64,000 nt of DNA from Trebonia sp963811335 (GTDB lineage Bacteria; Actinomycetota; Actinomycetes; Streptosporangiales; Streptosporangiaceae). The notes below the pieces were generated by a model. The model made no database searches and was not told where the DNA came from. It saw only the letters and a program-made list of their open reading frames with translations. Positions 28,058 to 38,322 of the stretch are shown here, piece after piece (positions within the stretch are counted from its first letter, which is position 1; every line of letters begins with the position of its first letter). The position numbers and the translations under genes were made by a program. The DNA lies in assembly GCA_963811335.1 (NCBI GenBank), contig CAWERB010000023.1:372001-436000 (forward strand). Reading direction: 5' to 3'.

Positions 28058-28258
28058 TCAGCTGAGCCGGTACTCCCAGCCTTCCCGCCAGGCGAAGTCC
28101 TGGCCGGCCAGGTCTTCCAGCGTGATGCCGTCGATGAAATGGTCAAGGCCCCACCAGGTGGCGGCGTGCCCGATGACCAACACCCGCCGGCCGCTCCAGC
28201 GCGGCGGCAGGTCGCCGAGGAACCGGCCGACCCGGGCGACGGCCTGCCGCTTAGCAGG
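28058..28258 (-). pseudogene. C-terminal remnant of a histidine phosphatase (phosphoglycerate-mutase fold)
   Basis: The last ~65 codons read AVARVGRFLGDLPPRWSGRR, then VLVIGHAATWWGLDHFIDGI and DFAWREGWEYRLS. VLVIGHAATWW is the C-terminal catalytic His block of histidine-phosphatase family proteins and GWEYRL a usual end. The N-terminal RHG motif and the rest are absent; upstream sequence in this frame overlaps the GDT1 gene in another frame. A remnant joined to the neighbour by deletion. Confidence 0.65.
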
Positions 28259-28269
28259 TGCGCCCCCGC

Positions 28270-28851
28270 TCAGGCGACGGCCGCGGCCAGGGACAGGCCC
28301 GCCATGACGAGCATGATGACCGCGGCGACCCGGGTGATCCAGGTCAGCGGGATGACCTTGAGCAGGCCGCGGCCGCCGACGATGGCGAGAGCGGCGACCG
28401 CCCACAGGGCGAGCACGGCGCCGGCCCCGACCGACAGCGGGTCGTGGAAGCGGGCGGCGAGGCTGGCGGTGGCGATCTGGGTCAGGTCACCGAACTCGGC
28501 GACCAGGATGACCCCGAAGCTCGTCCAGGCGACCCGCCAGAAGCCGGGCTCCTTGCCGTGCAGCTCGACGTGCTCATCGCCGGCCTCGTGGCGGCCCCGC
28601 AGCAGCAGCACCGCGCCGGCCGCGAACGCCACGGCGACCACCGCCTCCACCGGGCGGTGCGGCAGCAGCGCGATCAGCGAGCCGGCCGCGACGGCGAGCG
28701 CGGCGTGCACGGCGAACGCCGCGGCCACCCCGGCGAACACCCACGCGGGCCGGTACCGGCTGCCAAGGACCAGGCTGGCCAGCGCCGTCTTGTCCGGCAG
28801 CTCGGCGGGGAAGATGACGGCGAACACGGTCGCCGCGATGGCCAGGCTCAT
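28270..28851 (-). CDS. TMEM165/GDT1 family divalent-cation (probably Mn2+) exporter
   Basis: Six-helix membrane protein of 193 residues made of two inverted halves, each with the family's acidic motif: PAELPDKTALASLVLG near residue 17 and VAEFGDLTQIATASLAARF near residue 118 (E-x-G-D-[KR]-[ST] type, here slightly varied). Members export Mn2+ or Ca2+ in exchange for protons. A ribosome-binding AAAGGAG precedes the ATG at 28851. A yybP-ykoY manganese riboswitch lies about 95 bases upstream, which strongly supports a manganese role. Confidence 0.9.
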   Translation of the reverse strand: MSLAIAATVFAVIFPAELPDKTALASLVLGSRYRPAWVFAGVAAAFAVHAALAVAAGSLIALLPHRPVEAVVAVAFAAGAVLLLRGRHEAGDEHVELHGKEPGFWRVAWTSFGVILVAEFGDLTQIATASLAARFHDPLSVGAGAVLALWAVAALAIVGGRGLLKVIPLTWITRVAAVIMLVMAGLSLAAAVA

Positions 28852-28945
28852 CGGGATCGGCGCTCCTTTTCGGGTCCGGGCCGCGCCGAGCCCCCGGGGA
28901 ATGCGGAAGGGGACGGTCCGGCGCGGCAGTCAGTGCGGCTACGGC

Positions 28946-29046
28946 CCGAAGGTCTCGCTCAAGCCTGGCGGCTCCCGGGCGCCGGGTCCCGCTACGCGGG
29001 ACCAGCATGTCGACGGTCCGGCTGAAGAGCTACTCCCCTTCGCTTC
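28946..29046 (-). promoter_or_regulatory. yybP-ykoY (Mn2+) riboswitch upstream of the GDT1 gene
   Basis: On the minus strand the leader contains CGAAGGGGAGTAGC at its 5' side and GAGACCTTCG at its 3' side. CGAAGG and CCTTCG close helix P1, and GGGGAGTAGC is the hallmark first loop strand of the yybP-ykoY class. Between them lie a GC-rich arm (GGTCCCGCGTAGCGGGACC) and CGCCAGGCTTGAGCGAGACC. TATACT at 29056-29051, about 6 bases upstream, is a good -10. Assigned from motif recognition; the covariance model was not run. Confidence 0.82.
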
Positions 29047-29175
29047 GCCCAGTATAAGCCGCTGACGAGCCGGAGCATTCCGCGCGCCGCCGGCGGCCGC
29101 CCGGCATACTCCTGAGCACGCGCGACCACCGCGCGGATACCGTTGCCCTGTGCGCCGTCCCACGGAGGAGACACA

Positions 29176-31571
<2,396 letters not shown>

Positions 31572-31867
31572 GAGGAGCGCGAGCTTGCTCGCGGTCCCGA
31601 ACCGATTGAGCGTGTCGAAGCCGGCGCAGCCGGCGAATACGTCGGCGGCTGAGCCCAGGTAGGCGGTAGGGGCGGACGGGCCGGATGGGCGGGCTGGCTG
31701 GGAGAAAGTGGTCACCGGGAACTCGCCGGGATTGGCTATTGGGCCAGGTCCACTTCCCGGGTAGGTTCGATCCACGTGACCACTACGAGCATGCCGCCAA
31801 ACACCGCCCCCGCCAGGCCAGCCGCCGCGCGCGACGGAGCAGCCGCACGCCGAGAGTCGCTCCCTGC
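31572..31867. other. 296-bp intergenic region
   Basis: Contains a small hairpin GCGAGCTTGCTCGC just after the UvrA-like gene and otherwise nothing recognised. An open frame from 31685 joins the acetyltransferase but encodes no family sequence before 31868. Confidence 0.5.
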
Positions 31868-32458
31868 GTGCTGACCGGTTCCCTGGTCCGCCTCGAGCCG
31901 CTGTCGGCCGGCCACGTTCCCGGCCTGATGCGCGCCGCGGAGGAGGACCGCTCCGCCTACGCCTGGACACTCGTCCCCCGGGCCGGCGAGGTGGCCGACT
32001 ACGTGGCCGCCCAGCTGACCAGGCCGGGGCTGACACCGTTCGCCCAGGTCCGGCTGCGCGACGGCGCCGCAGTGGGCTGCACGGCCTACTGGAACACGCG
32101 GACCTGGCCGGAGTCGGATGACCCGTTCGCAGTCGAGATCGGCTGGACCTGGCTGGCCGCGTCGGCGCAGCAAACCGGGATCAACGCCGAAGCCAAGCTG
32201 CTGCTGCTCACCCACGCGTTCGAGACTCTCAGGCTGGCCCGGGTAGACCTCAAGACCGACGCGCGCAACCAGCGGTCACGCCAGGCCATCGAGCGCCTCG
32301 GCGCCCGCTTTGAGGGGGTGCTGCGCAGCTGGTCGCCATCACACGTACCGGGCGAGGAGGGCAAGATGCGCGACAGCGCCATGTTCTCGCTTATCGCTGC
32401 CGAGTGGCCGGACGTCAAGTCGCACCTGGCCGGCCGCGTCGCGAGGGCACGGGGCTGA
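31868..32458 (+). CDS. GNAT family N-acetyltransferase (RimJ-like)
   Basis: About 196 residues starting VLTGSLVRLEPLSAGHVPGL, the standard start of RimJ/RimL-type acetyltransferases. Later blocks are AVEIGWTWLAASAQQTGINA (beta-4 and the acetyl-CoA loop, with a Q-x-x-G-x-A-like variant), ETLRLARVDLKTDARNQRSR and QAIERLGARFEGVLRSW. A GTG at 31868 is chosen because family similarity begins there. Acceptor unknown. Confidence 0.87.
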   Translation: MLTGSLVRLEPLSAGHVPGLMRAAEEDRSAYAWTLVPRAGEVADYVAAQLTRPGLTPFAQVRLRDGAAVGCTAYWNTRTWPESDDPFAVEIGWTWLAASAQQTGINAEAKLLLLTHAFETLRLARVDLKTDARNQRSRQAIERLGARFEGVLRSWSPSHVPGEEGKMRDSAMFSLIAAEWPDVKSHLAGRVARARG

Positions 32459-32466
32459 CGAGCGCG

Positions 32467-32856
32467 TTACCGGCCGATCTCCGGCGCGTCGAGCAGGCGC
32501 AGCCAGCTGCCGTCCGGCTGCCTGCGGGCGACCTGCGCGCGGAAGCCCGCCCCGTCCTTCGCCACCGTGGCGGTGAGCGCGATGTCGCCGCTGACCAGCG
32601 CGGGCACTGGCTCCTCCGGCTCGAAGTGCGGCATGCGGGGCAGCGCCTGCTCCCAGAACGCGGCGATGGCGTCCCGGCCGGCGGTCTGGCTACCCGGCGG
32701 GTAGGCCATCACGGCCTCCTCCTCGTACAGGGATGCGATCCCCGCCGCGTCCTTGGCGTTGGCGTACTCGACGAACAGCCGGGTGATGTCCTCCGGCCGC
32801 CCTGCCTTCTGTTGTTCGGCCTTCTTCTGCTGGGCCTTCTTCTCGTGACTGTTCAT
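32467..32856 (-). CDS. NTF2/SnoaL-like domain protein
   Basis: About 129 residues: a lysine/glutamine-rich N-terminal stretch (EKKAQQKKAEQQKA), then the NTF2-like cone fold with ITRLFVEYANAKDAAGIASL, YEEEAVMAYPPG, GRDAIAAFWEQAL and ALVSGDIALTATV, ending WLRLLDAPEIGR. Proteins of this kind are steroid-isomerase-like enzymes or ligand binders. Divergent from the LysR gene at 32927; a LysR-type box lies in the 70-base gap, so it is the likely target. Confidence 0.8.
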   Translation of the reverse strand: MNSHEKKAQQKKAEQQKAGRPEDITRLFVEYANAKDAAGIASLYEEEAVMAYPPGSQTAGRDAIAAFWEQALPRMPHFEPEEPVPALVSGDIALTATVAKDGAGFRAQVARRQPDGSWLRLLDAPEIGR

Positions 32857-32896
32857 GCCTCCAGCCTGCCCGCAGCACAATGAGAAGTCCAACAGA

Positions 32897-32914
32897 TAGT
32901 TCTTCTTTAAACTA
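32897..32914. promoter_or_regulatory. LysR-type operator
   Basis: TAGTT (32897-32901) and AACTA (32910-32914) form an inverted repeat separated by 8 AT-rich bases, matching the T-N11-A pattern of LysR regulators. It lies between the divergent NTF2-like gene and the LysR gene. Confidence 0.6.
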
Positions 32915-32926
32915 GAATCACTGGTT

Positions 32927-33859
32927 ATGGAACTTCGTCAGCTTGAGTACCTGGTCGCGGTCGCCGAGGAGGCGAACTTCACCCGCGCCGCGCAGCGGGT
33001 GCACATCAGCCAGTCCGGGGTCAGCGCGCAGGTGCGGGAGCTCGAGCGGGACCTGGGCGCGACGCTGATCGACCGGTCCTCGCGCGCCGCCCGGCTCACC
33101 GGCGCGGGGGCGGCGGCGCTGCCGCACGCCCGGGCCGCGCTCGCGGCCGCCGCCGCGCTGCGCCAGGCGGTCGGCGAGGTCAGCGGGCTGATCAGCGGCC
33201 GGCTCGTGGTCGGCATGGTGACCGCGTGCACCGTTCCCGGCCTGTTCGAATCCCTCGCGCTGTTCCACGGCGCGCACCCGGGCGTCGCGGTCACCCTGGC
33301 CGAGGACGAGTCCGCCGCGCTCATCGACCGGGTCCGGTCAGGCACCGCCGACCTGGCGCTGATCGGCGCCGCCGGCGCCCCGCCGCCCGGCCTGGAGGCA
33401 CTGACCGTGGCCAGCGAGCGGCTCACGGCCGCCGCCGCGCCTGGCCACCCCCTGCTGGCCGGCCGCGGCGAGGTGACCCTCGCGGACCTGGCCGGGTACC
33501 CGGTGGTGTGCCTGCCCGTCGGCACCGGCATCCGCGCCACCCTGGACGCGGCCTGCGCCGCGGCGGGCGTCCGGCTTGACGTCGCCCTGGAGGCCAGCGC
33601 GCCGGGTACGGTCGCCGACCTGGCCGCCCGCGGCCTCGGCGTCGCCGTGCTGTCGGAGTCGATGACCGCCGCTCACCCGGCAAGGCTGCGCGCCGTGCGG
33701 GTCAGCGACGCCGCCCAGCCCGCCGTCCTGGCCCTGGTGTGGAAGCCGGACCCGGGCCCCGCGGCGCGGGAGTTCCTGCGCTGCTGCCGCCAGGCCTTCC
33801 CCGCCGTTGCCGCGCCCGCTGACCGCCAGGCTTCTCGCATTGAACCCGGCCGCGGCTGA
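32927..33859 (+). CDS. LysR family transcriptional regulator
   Basis: About 310 residues. The N-terminal winged helix-turn-helix starts MELRQLEYLVAVAEEANFTR with AAQRVHISQSGVSAQVRELE as the DNA-reading helix. The effector domain has GRLVVGMVTACTVPGLFESL, ALIDRVRSGTADLALIG and GLGVAVLSESM. It probably controls the divergent NTF2-like gene via the box at 32897-32914. The effector is unknown. A clear terminator follows at 33893-33933. Confidence 0.93.
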   Translation: MELRQLEYLVAVAEEANFTRAAQRVHISQSGVSAQVRELERDLGATLIDRSSRAARLTGAGAAALPHARAALAAAAALRQAVGEVSGLISGRLVVGMVTACTVPGLFESLALFHGAHPGVAVTLAEDESAALIDRVRSGTADLALIGAAGAPPPGLEALTVASERLTAAAAPGHPLLAGRGEVTLADLAGYPVVCLPVGTGIRATLDAACAAAGVRLDVALEASAPGTVADLAARGLGVAVLSESMTAAHPARLRAVRVSDAAQPAVLALVWKPDPGPAAREFLRCCRQAFPAVAAPADRQASRIEPGRG

Positions 33860-33892
33860 CCGCAGCCGGCCGCTGAGGTGACGGGTGCACCA

Positions 33893-33933
33893 CGCCCCCG
33901 TTCTGGAGCTGAGGCATCAGCCGGAACGGGGCG
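33893..33933 (+). terminator. hairpin terminator after the LysR gene
   Basis: CGCCCCCGTTC (33893-33903) pairs with GAACGGGGCG (33924-33933), and an inner GCTGA/TCAGC stem lies within the loop. It follows the LysR stop by 33 bases. Confidence 0.65.
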
Positions 33934-33951
33934 AATGATTTGCCAACCCGG

Positions 33952-34013
33952 CTCGCGCTAACGCCGTGATCAGCTTGTGCTAACGGCCCCAATGAGCTGG
34001 TGCTAGCGCCTGG
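33952..34013 (+). repeat. three direct repeats of ~23 bp with GCTAACG core
   Basis: CTCGCGCTAACGCC, CTTGTGCTAACGGCC and CTGGTGCTAGCGCC recur at 33952, 33974 and 33997 with a 22-23-bp period, close to two helical turns. They directly precede the LysR remnant and follow a terminator, an arrangement that could be an operator array. No bound protein is known. Confidence 0.5.
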
Positions 34014-34311
34014 AAGTGACCGGGTCCGGCTGCTCGCGGGGAACGGGAAGCCGCTCGCCGGGGCGCTCCCCCGGTGCCGTGCGGTCCTCCTGGCCCTGGT
34101 CCGCGCCGGGCTCGGCATCGCGCTGATCCCCCGGCTGGGCCGCGCGCCCCTTGGCGACGACCTGGCGGCCGTGCCGGTCGCCGACCCGGTGCCGAGCCGC
34201 GAGATCGTCGCGCTGCACCGCGGGTCGATGAGCGACTCGCCCGCCATCGCGGCGCTGCTCACCGCCCTGACCAGCTACAGCCGGGCGGCGGCGGCGGCGA
34301 TCGTCGCGTAG
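34003..34311 (+). pseudogene. C-terminal remnant of another LysR-type regulator
   Basis: An open frame encodes GSDRVRLLAGNGKPLAGALP, then LALVRAGLGIALIPRLGRAP and SREIVALHRGSMSDSPAIAA to a stop at 34311. ALVRAGLGIALIPRL is the C-terminal effector-domain motif of LysR proteins. The DNA-binding domain and most of the effector domain are gone. The end overlaps the convergent methyltransferase by 37 bases. Confidence 0.65.
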
Positions 34312-35142
34312 TTCATGGTGAACGATCCGCCCGCCGCGTCGACGGCCGCGCTCATCCCCGCCAGGACCTGCGCCTGGGCGGGGGCGGGCATCCGGGTGAA
34401 GCCGCCGGCGGTGGGCACCAGGTCGAGCCACTCGTCCCTGGTGTAAGGGCGCTCCCAGCGGGACAGCCACTCCTGCGCGGCGCCGAACCCGCCCGCCTGC
34501 CGCATCCCGTCGGCCGCCCGCTCGCACCCGCTGCGGTAGGCGTCAAGCGCGGGCCGGTTCCAGAAGGCGCCGAACGGCGAGTCCGGCAGCACCCGCCGGT
34601 AGATCTCGCCGAACGCCTCGCGCAGTGCCGCGGGCGGCTCGAAGACGTTCCAGAACACCGCGAGCCGCCCGCCCGGCCGCAGCACAGCGGCGGCCCGCGC
34701 CGCGCCCGCAACCGGGTCGACCCAGTGCCAGGCCTGCGCGGCGATGACCGCGTCGAACGAGCGGCCCGCCGGGCTCCCAGTCCTCGAACTTCGCGACCTC
34801 GGCCGCGGTACCGCCCCGCCTGGCCAATTCGGCCATCCGCGGGTCGGGGTCGATACCGAGCACCACGGCGCCGGCCGCCTGGAACAGCCGGGAGGAGATG
34901 CCGGTGCCGCAGCCGACGTCGAGCACGTCGTGTCCCGGGCTTTCGGCGATGATCCGGTCCACTAGGTCGGCGGGGTAGCCGGGACGGGCGCGGTCGTAGC
35001 GGCTGGCGTCGGCGCCGAACCCCTCGGCGACCTGACGGTAGGCGTGCGACGGCCGGCCATCGGGCACCGCCGGGTCGGCGGGCGCCCTCCGGGATGCGGG
35101 CTGTTCCTGCGGTTCCGGCGTCCCTGGCGGTAGAGTGACCAT
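34275..35142 (-). CDS. class I SAM-dependent methyltransferase (frameshifted)
   Basis: Starts ATG at 35142. The first frame gives HAYRQVAEGFGADASRYDRA, the SAM-binding motif HDVLDVGCGTGISSRLFQAA and VLGIDPDPRMAELARR, then KFEDWEPGG. There an extra C near 34767 breaks the frame. The adjacent frame continues SFDAVIAAQAWHWVDPVAGA, VLRPGGRLAVFWNVFEP and the C-terminal domain to 34275. About 288 residues when joined, normal for the family. Substrate unknown. Divergent from the TetR gene with shared repeats between them, so probably under its control. Confidence 0.82.
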
Positions 35143-35171
35143 GCGCCCACTTTAAATGGGCATGCGCCCAC
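35143..35171. promoter_or_regulatory. repeated operator-like site between methyltransferase and TetR genes
   Basis: ATGCGCCCACTT occurs twice (35139-35150 and 35163-35174), and GCCCA/TGGGC make an inverted repeat around an AT core (CTTTAAA). It occupies the whole 29-base gap and both start regions, as expected for a TetR autoregulatory operator. Confidence 0.6.
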
Positions 35172-35804
35172 TTGACGACCGTGTTCGCGCACGGCGGAGG
35201 AAGGACGGCTGGCCACGTGCCAACAGGAGTGGCGATCCGCGACCCGCGCGGCCAGCTGTTCGACGCGGCGGAACGGGTCCTGCTGCGCGACGGCGCCAGC
35301 GCGCTGACCAGCCGGTCGGTCACCGCCGAGGCCGGGGTCGCCAAGGGGGTGCTGCACCGCCACTTCGCCGACTTCGACGCGTTCCTCGCCGAGCTGACGC
35401 TAGACCGCGTCACGCGGGTCGCCGCCCTGGCCGCGGCGCTGCGCGAGGCGGCTGGAACCGGGACCGTCGGCGGTAACCTGGCCGCCGCCCTCCCGCAGGT
35501 GCTCACCCCGGCGGTGCTCGCGCTGATTCGCCTGGGCATCGCGCGGGACGAGCTGCGCGGCCGGCTGCGCGCCGCCACCGGGTCCCGCCTCCCGCTCGTC
35601 TCGGAGTCCACGGCGCTCGTCGCCGGGTACCTCGCCGCCGAGCGGGGCCTTGGCCGCATCGCGGCCGGCGCGGACATCGGCACCCTTGCCCCCACGCTGA
35701 TCGGCGCCGCGCACCTGCTGTTCGCCGACACCGACAACCCCCCGCCGGACGCCGCCGCCGTCGCCCGCGTCGTTGCCACCGTCCTGGCAGGCGTTACCGC
35801 CTGA
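35172..35804 (+). CDS. TetR/AcrR family transcriptional regulator
   Basis: About 200 residues. The TetR N-terminal DNA-binding domain is RGQLFDAAERVLLRDGASAL, TSRSVTAEAGVAKGVLHRHFADFDAFLAE. The C-terminal ligand domain is helical and specific to this protein. The start may be the TTG at 35172 or a GTG at 35217, which has GGAAGGAC upstream and is nearer the domain start. Divergent from the methyltransferase, its likely target. Confidence 0.88.
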   Translation: MTTVFAHGGGRTAGHVPTGVAIRDPRGQLFDAAERVLLRDGASALTSRSVTAEAGVAKGVLHRHFADFDAFLAELTLDRVTRVAALAAALREAAGTGTVGGNLAAALPQVLTPAVLALIRLGIARDELRGRLRAATGSRLPLVSESTALVAGYLAAERGLGRIAAGADIGTLAPTLIGAAHLLFADTDNPPPDAAAVARVVATVLAGVTA

Positions 35805-35839
35805 CCCGTCACGGCATTTGCGTTGCCTCCGGGCCGCGG

Positions 35840-35959
35840 GCCCGCCGGAACCGTTCAGGCCCAGGAAGCCGGTCACGGCACCCGGCGGGACGTCGAGCTG
35901 GGCCGGTCGACAGCGACCGTTGAGCCATAGCGCTTGGTCAGCCCGCGGACCTGGATCAC
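35840..35959 (-). pseudogene. N-terminal remnant of an ABC transporter ATPase
   Basis: A GTG at 35959 overlaps the stop of the MerR gene (GTGA). It encodes VIQVRGLTKRYGSTVAVDR, then in the neighbouring frame LDVPPGAVTGFLGLNGSG, i.e. the first ~40 residues of an ABC ATPase up to the Walker A loop, where similarity ends. A frameshift and a deletion have removed everything after. The intact operon would have been regulator plus ABC drug exporter. Confidence 0.7.
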
Positions 35960-36877
35960 TGGCCCGCCGCCTTCCGGTCCTGGCTCGCGCGCAGCGCGGC
36001 GGCCAGCCATTCAAGGGCGCGCTGCAGCGACGGGAACGGGCCGCGGCCACTGATGACGGCCGTAAGCTCCCAGTAGCGCTCGATCCGGGGATCAGTGGCG
36101 GCCTCCAGCTGGGCCAGCAGCTCAGCCCGGCGCAGGTCACCAGGGGCGCCCGCCAGTATCCGCTCCACGATCCGGGCCGCTTCGGCGGAGTCGGGCGGCA
36201 CTCCCCGCTGGCGGGCCGCCTCGGCCTCGTCCTGCACCCGCTCGACGTCGGCCAGCCAGGTGCCGGACTGGACCTGGATGCCGACGTCGGCGACGACCCG
36301 CCGGACCTGTTCGCGGAAGTCCCTGTCCGCTACCATCTCGGCGAGATCGACCCACGCTTCGACCTGCTCGGCCGACGGGTCATCAGGCAGGTCCGGCGCA
36401 GCCGCCCAGCGAGGCAAAGCGCGCCGGGCTGGGGTCCAGCCCGGCGAACACCTCCGCGAGGAAGTCATCGATAATGTGTTGCCGCTCGGCCGCGGACAGT
36501 CGTGCCAGCTTGTTGATCATGCCCATCTCCGTTCCGTCGGCAGAGCGCTTCACCACGGCGGCCACGACCGCCCGGCGCAGCCGCAGCGCCCTGATCTCCG
36601 TGTCCAGTGCCTCCAGGTGGATGGCGGCCACCTGCGCGGCGGTGACCTGGCCGTCCAGCACGCGCCGGACACTGGCCAGGCTCACGCCCAGCTCCCGCAA
36701 GGTGGTCACCAGCTCCAGCCGGGCCACGCAGGCCGCGTCGTACAGCCTGCGGTCGCCGTCAGTCCGCGAGGCCGGCGGCACCAGCCCGCTATCCGACCAG
36801 AACCGGATGGTGCGCACCGGCACGCCAACCCGCCTGGCCAGCTCACCGATCGTCAGCAGAGGTCCATCGTTCTCCAT
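35956..36877 (-). CDS. MerR family transcriptional regulator (frameshifted)
   Basis: Start ATG at 36877: MENDGPLLTIGELARRVGVP, then VRTIRFWSDSGLVPPASRTD and RRLYDAACVARLELVTTLRE form the MerR winged helix and dimerisation helix. After AEVFAGLDPSPARFASLG (near 36410) the frame changes, and the adjacent frame gives WAAAPDLPDDPSAEQVEAWV, then LAEMVADRDFREQVRRVVAD to the stop at 35956. This is the C-terminal effector domain seen in TipA-related actinobacterial MerR proteins. About 306 residues joined. It is coupled to the truncated ABC gene. A textbook MerR promoter lies just upstream. Confidence 0.82.
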
Positions 36878-37253
36878 GGCGCCAGTCTGGCTCTTCCAGT
36901 AACTGGAGAAGCAAATCCCCGGCACCCGGTTCGGCGATGATCTGGTTGCGCAGCGAGCCGGCCTCCTCGACGGCCCTTGCACCTGCACGCCAGCGACGAG
37001 CCGAGCCTCGGCAAGGCCGGCGAGTGGTTCGTCGAACGCGGCACTGAGGGAGCGACGTGGCAGCACCCACTGGGTCGAGAACACCGCCCACCAGGCCGGG
37101 TAAGCGGAGGAACCCCGACGCCCAGGACCCGCCCGCAATCAGAAGTGCGGATGCAGTCTCACCCGCCGCTCCGCTTGCGCGCCTTGATCTGCAGCTTCGC
37201 GGTAAGGTCCATGCCGTCAAGCTAACCGGCATCCAACGAGCAGGAGGAAGCAC
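36878..37253. other. 376-bp intergenic region
   Basis: Contains the MerR promoter at its left edge and the AGGAGGAAG ribosome-binding site of the aldo/keto reductase at its right. On the minus strand 37212-37159 reads MDLTAKLQIKARKRSGG and stops, possibly the first codons of a deleted gene. Nothing else is supported. Confidence 0.5.
36884..36914 (-). promoter_or_regulatory. MerR-type promoter with 19-bp spacer and dyad operator
   Basis: On the minus strand TTGCTT (36914-36909), a 19-base spacer containing CTCCAGTTACTGGAAG and CAGACT (36889-36884). The over-long spacer with a central dyad is characteristic of MerR-controlled promoters. It ends 7 bases before the MerR ATG, so the gene autoregulates. 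Confidence 0.7.
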
Positions 37254-38123
37254 ATGGCCGCGAGCAACCTGGGCGGCACGTTCTCGCTGGCCCCGGACCT
37301 CACGGTGCGCCGGATGGGCTACGGGGCGATGCAGCTCGCCGGCCCGGGCGTGCTCGGGCCGCCCGCCGACCGGGACGCGGCCGTCGCGGTGCTGCGCGCG
37401 GCGGTGGAACTCGGCGTCAATCACATCGACACCTCCGACTACTACGGCCCCCACGTGACAAACGAGATCATCAGGGAGGCGCTGCACCCCTACCCGGACG
37501 AGCTGCGCATCGTGACCAAGGTCGGCGCGTTCCGGGACGCCCAGGGCGGCTGGCCGGCCGCCCGTGCGCCCCATCAGCTCCGTCAGGCGGTGCACGAGAA
37601 CCTGGACCACCTCGGCCTTGATGCCCTCAACGTGGTCAACCTCCGTCTCGGCGGCTACGGCGGCCCGGAGCCGGGCTCGGTCGCCGAGCCGTTCGGCACG
37701 CTCGCGGAGCTCCAGCGGGAGGGGCTGATCAGGCACCTGGGCCTCAGCAACGTCAGCACCGAGCAGTTCGCGGAGGCGCGGTCTATCGCGCCCGTCGTGT
37801 GCGTGCAGAACCTTTACAACATCGCCAACCGGGCCGACGACGCCTTCATCGACGCACTGCGCGCCCACGGCGTCGCCTACACGCCGTTCTTCCCGCTTGG
37901 CGGCTTCAGCCCGCTGCAGTCCGGCGTGCTCGACGCGGTGGCCGCGCGGCTCGTCAGCACGCCGCTGGCGGTCGCCCTGGCCTGGCTGCTGCAGCGCTCC
38001 CCCAACATCCTGCTCATCCCCGGCACGTCCTCCGTCGCGCACCTGCGCGACAACATCGCCGCCGCCGGCCTTGACCTGCCCGCCGACGCGCTGTCGGAAC
38101 TCGACGGCATCGTCACGGCGTGA
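37254..38123 (+). CDS. aldo/keto reductase family oxidoreductase
   Basis: NADPH-dependent (beta/alpha)8 reductase of 289 residues. It opens LTVRRMGYGAMQLAGPGVLG, with catalytic Asp and Tyr in HIDTSDYYGPHVTNEIIREA and Lys in RIVTKVGAF. The usual catalytic His position reads NVVNLRLGG, a variation seen in a large actinobacterial subgroup. Further blocks are REGLIRHLGLSNVSTEQ, VCVQNLYNIANR and LLIPGTSSVAHLRDNI. AGGAGGAAG precedes the ATG by 4 bases. Substrate unknown. Confidence 0.92.
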   Translation: MAASNLGGTFSLAPDLTVRRMGYGAMQLAGPGVLGPPADRDAAVAVLRAAVELGVNHIDTSDYYGPHVTNEIIREALHPYPDELRIVTKVGAFRDAQGGWPAARAPHQLRQAVHENLDHLGLDALNVVNLRLGGYGGPEPGSVAEPFGTLAELQREGLIRHLGLSNVSTEQFAEARSIAPVVCVQNLYNIANRADDAFIDALRAHGVAYTPFFPLGGFSPLQSGVLDAVAARLVSTPLAVALAWLLQRSPNILLIPGTSSVAHLRDNIAAAGLDLPADALSELDGIVTA

Positions 38124-38322
38124 GTGCCCGCGGCAACGCGGGCTGACGCCAGCCGGGGGCGGTGCGGTGCGCCCGGTCCCGGCGACACTCCCGCGGCGTC
38201 CACCGCGGCGGCGCGCGCGTCCGCGATGATGGTTTCCTGAGCCGCCCCCGCAGGGGGCGCTGAACCGGGGCGGCCGCGCACGTCTACCTGATGACAACGC
38301 GCAGCCGTGAGAGGGGACGGAC

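Noticed and set aside
37159..37212. Short minus-strand frame MDLTAKLQIKARKRSGG
   Set aside because: Looks like the start of a deleted gene but 17 codons are too few to identify; left as a note in the intergenic entry.
38127..38274. GC-rich hairpins (CCCGC/GCGGG and GCCGCCCC/GGGGCGGC) after the aldo/keto reductase
   Set aside because: Possible terminators, but such stems are frequent by chance in this GC content and no T-tract follows.
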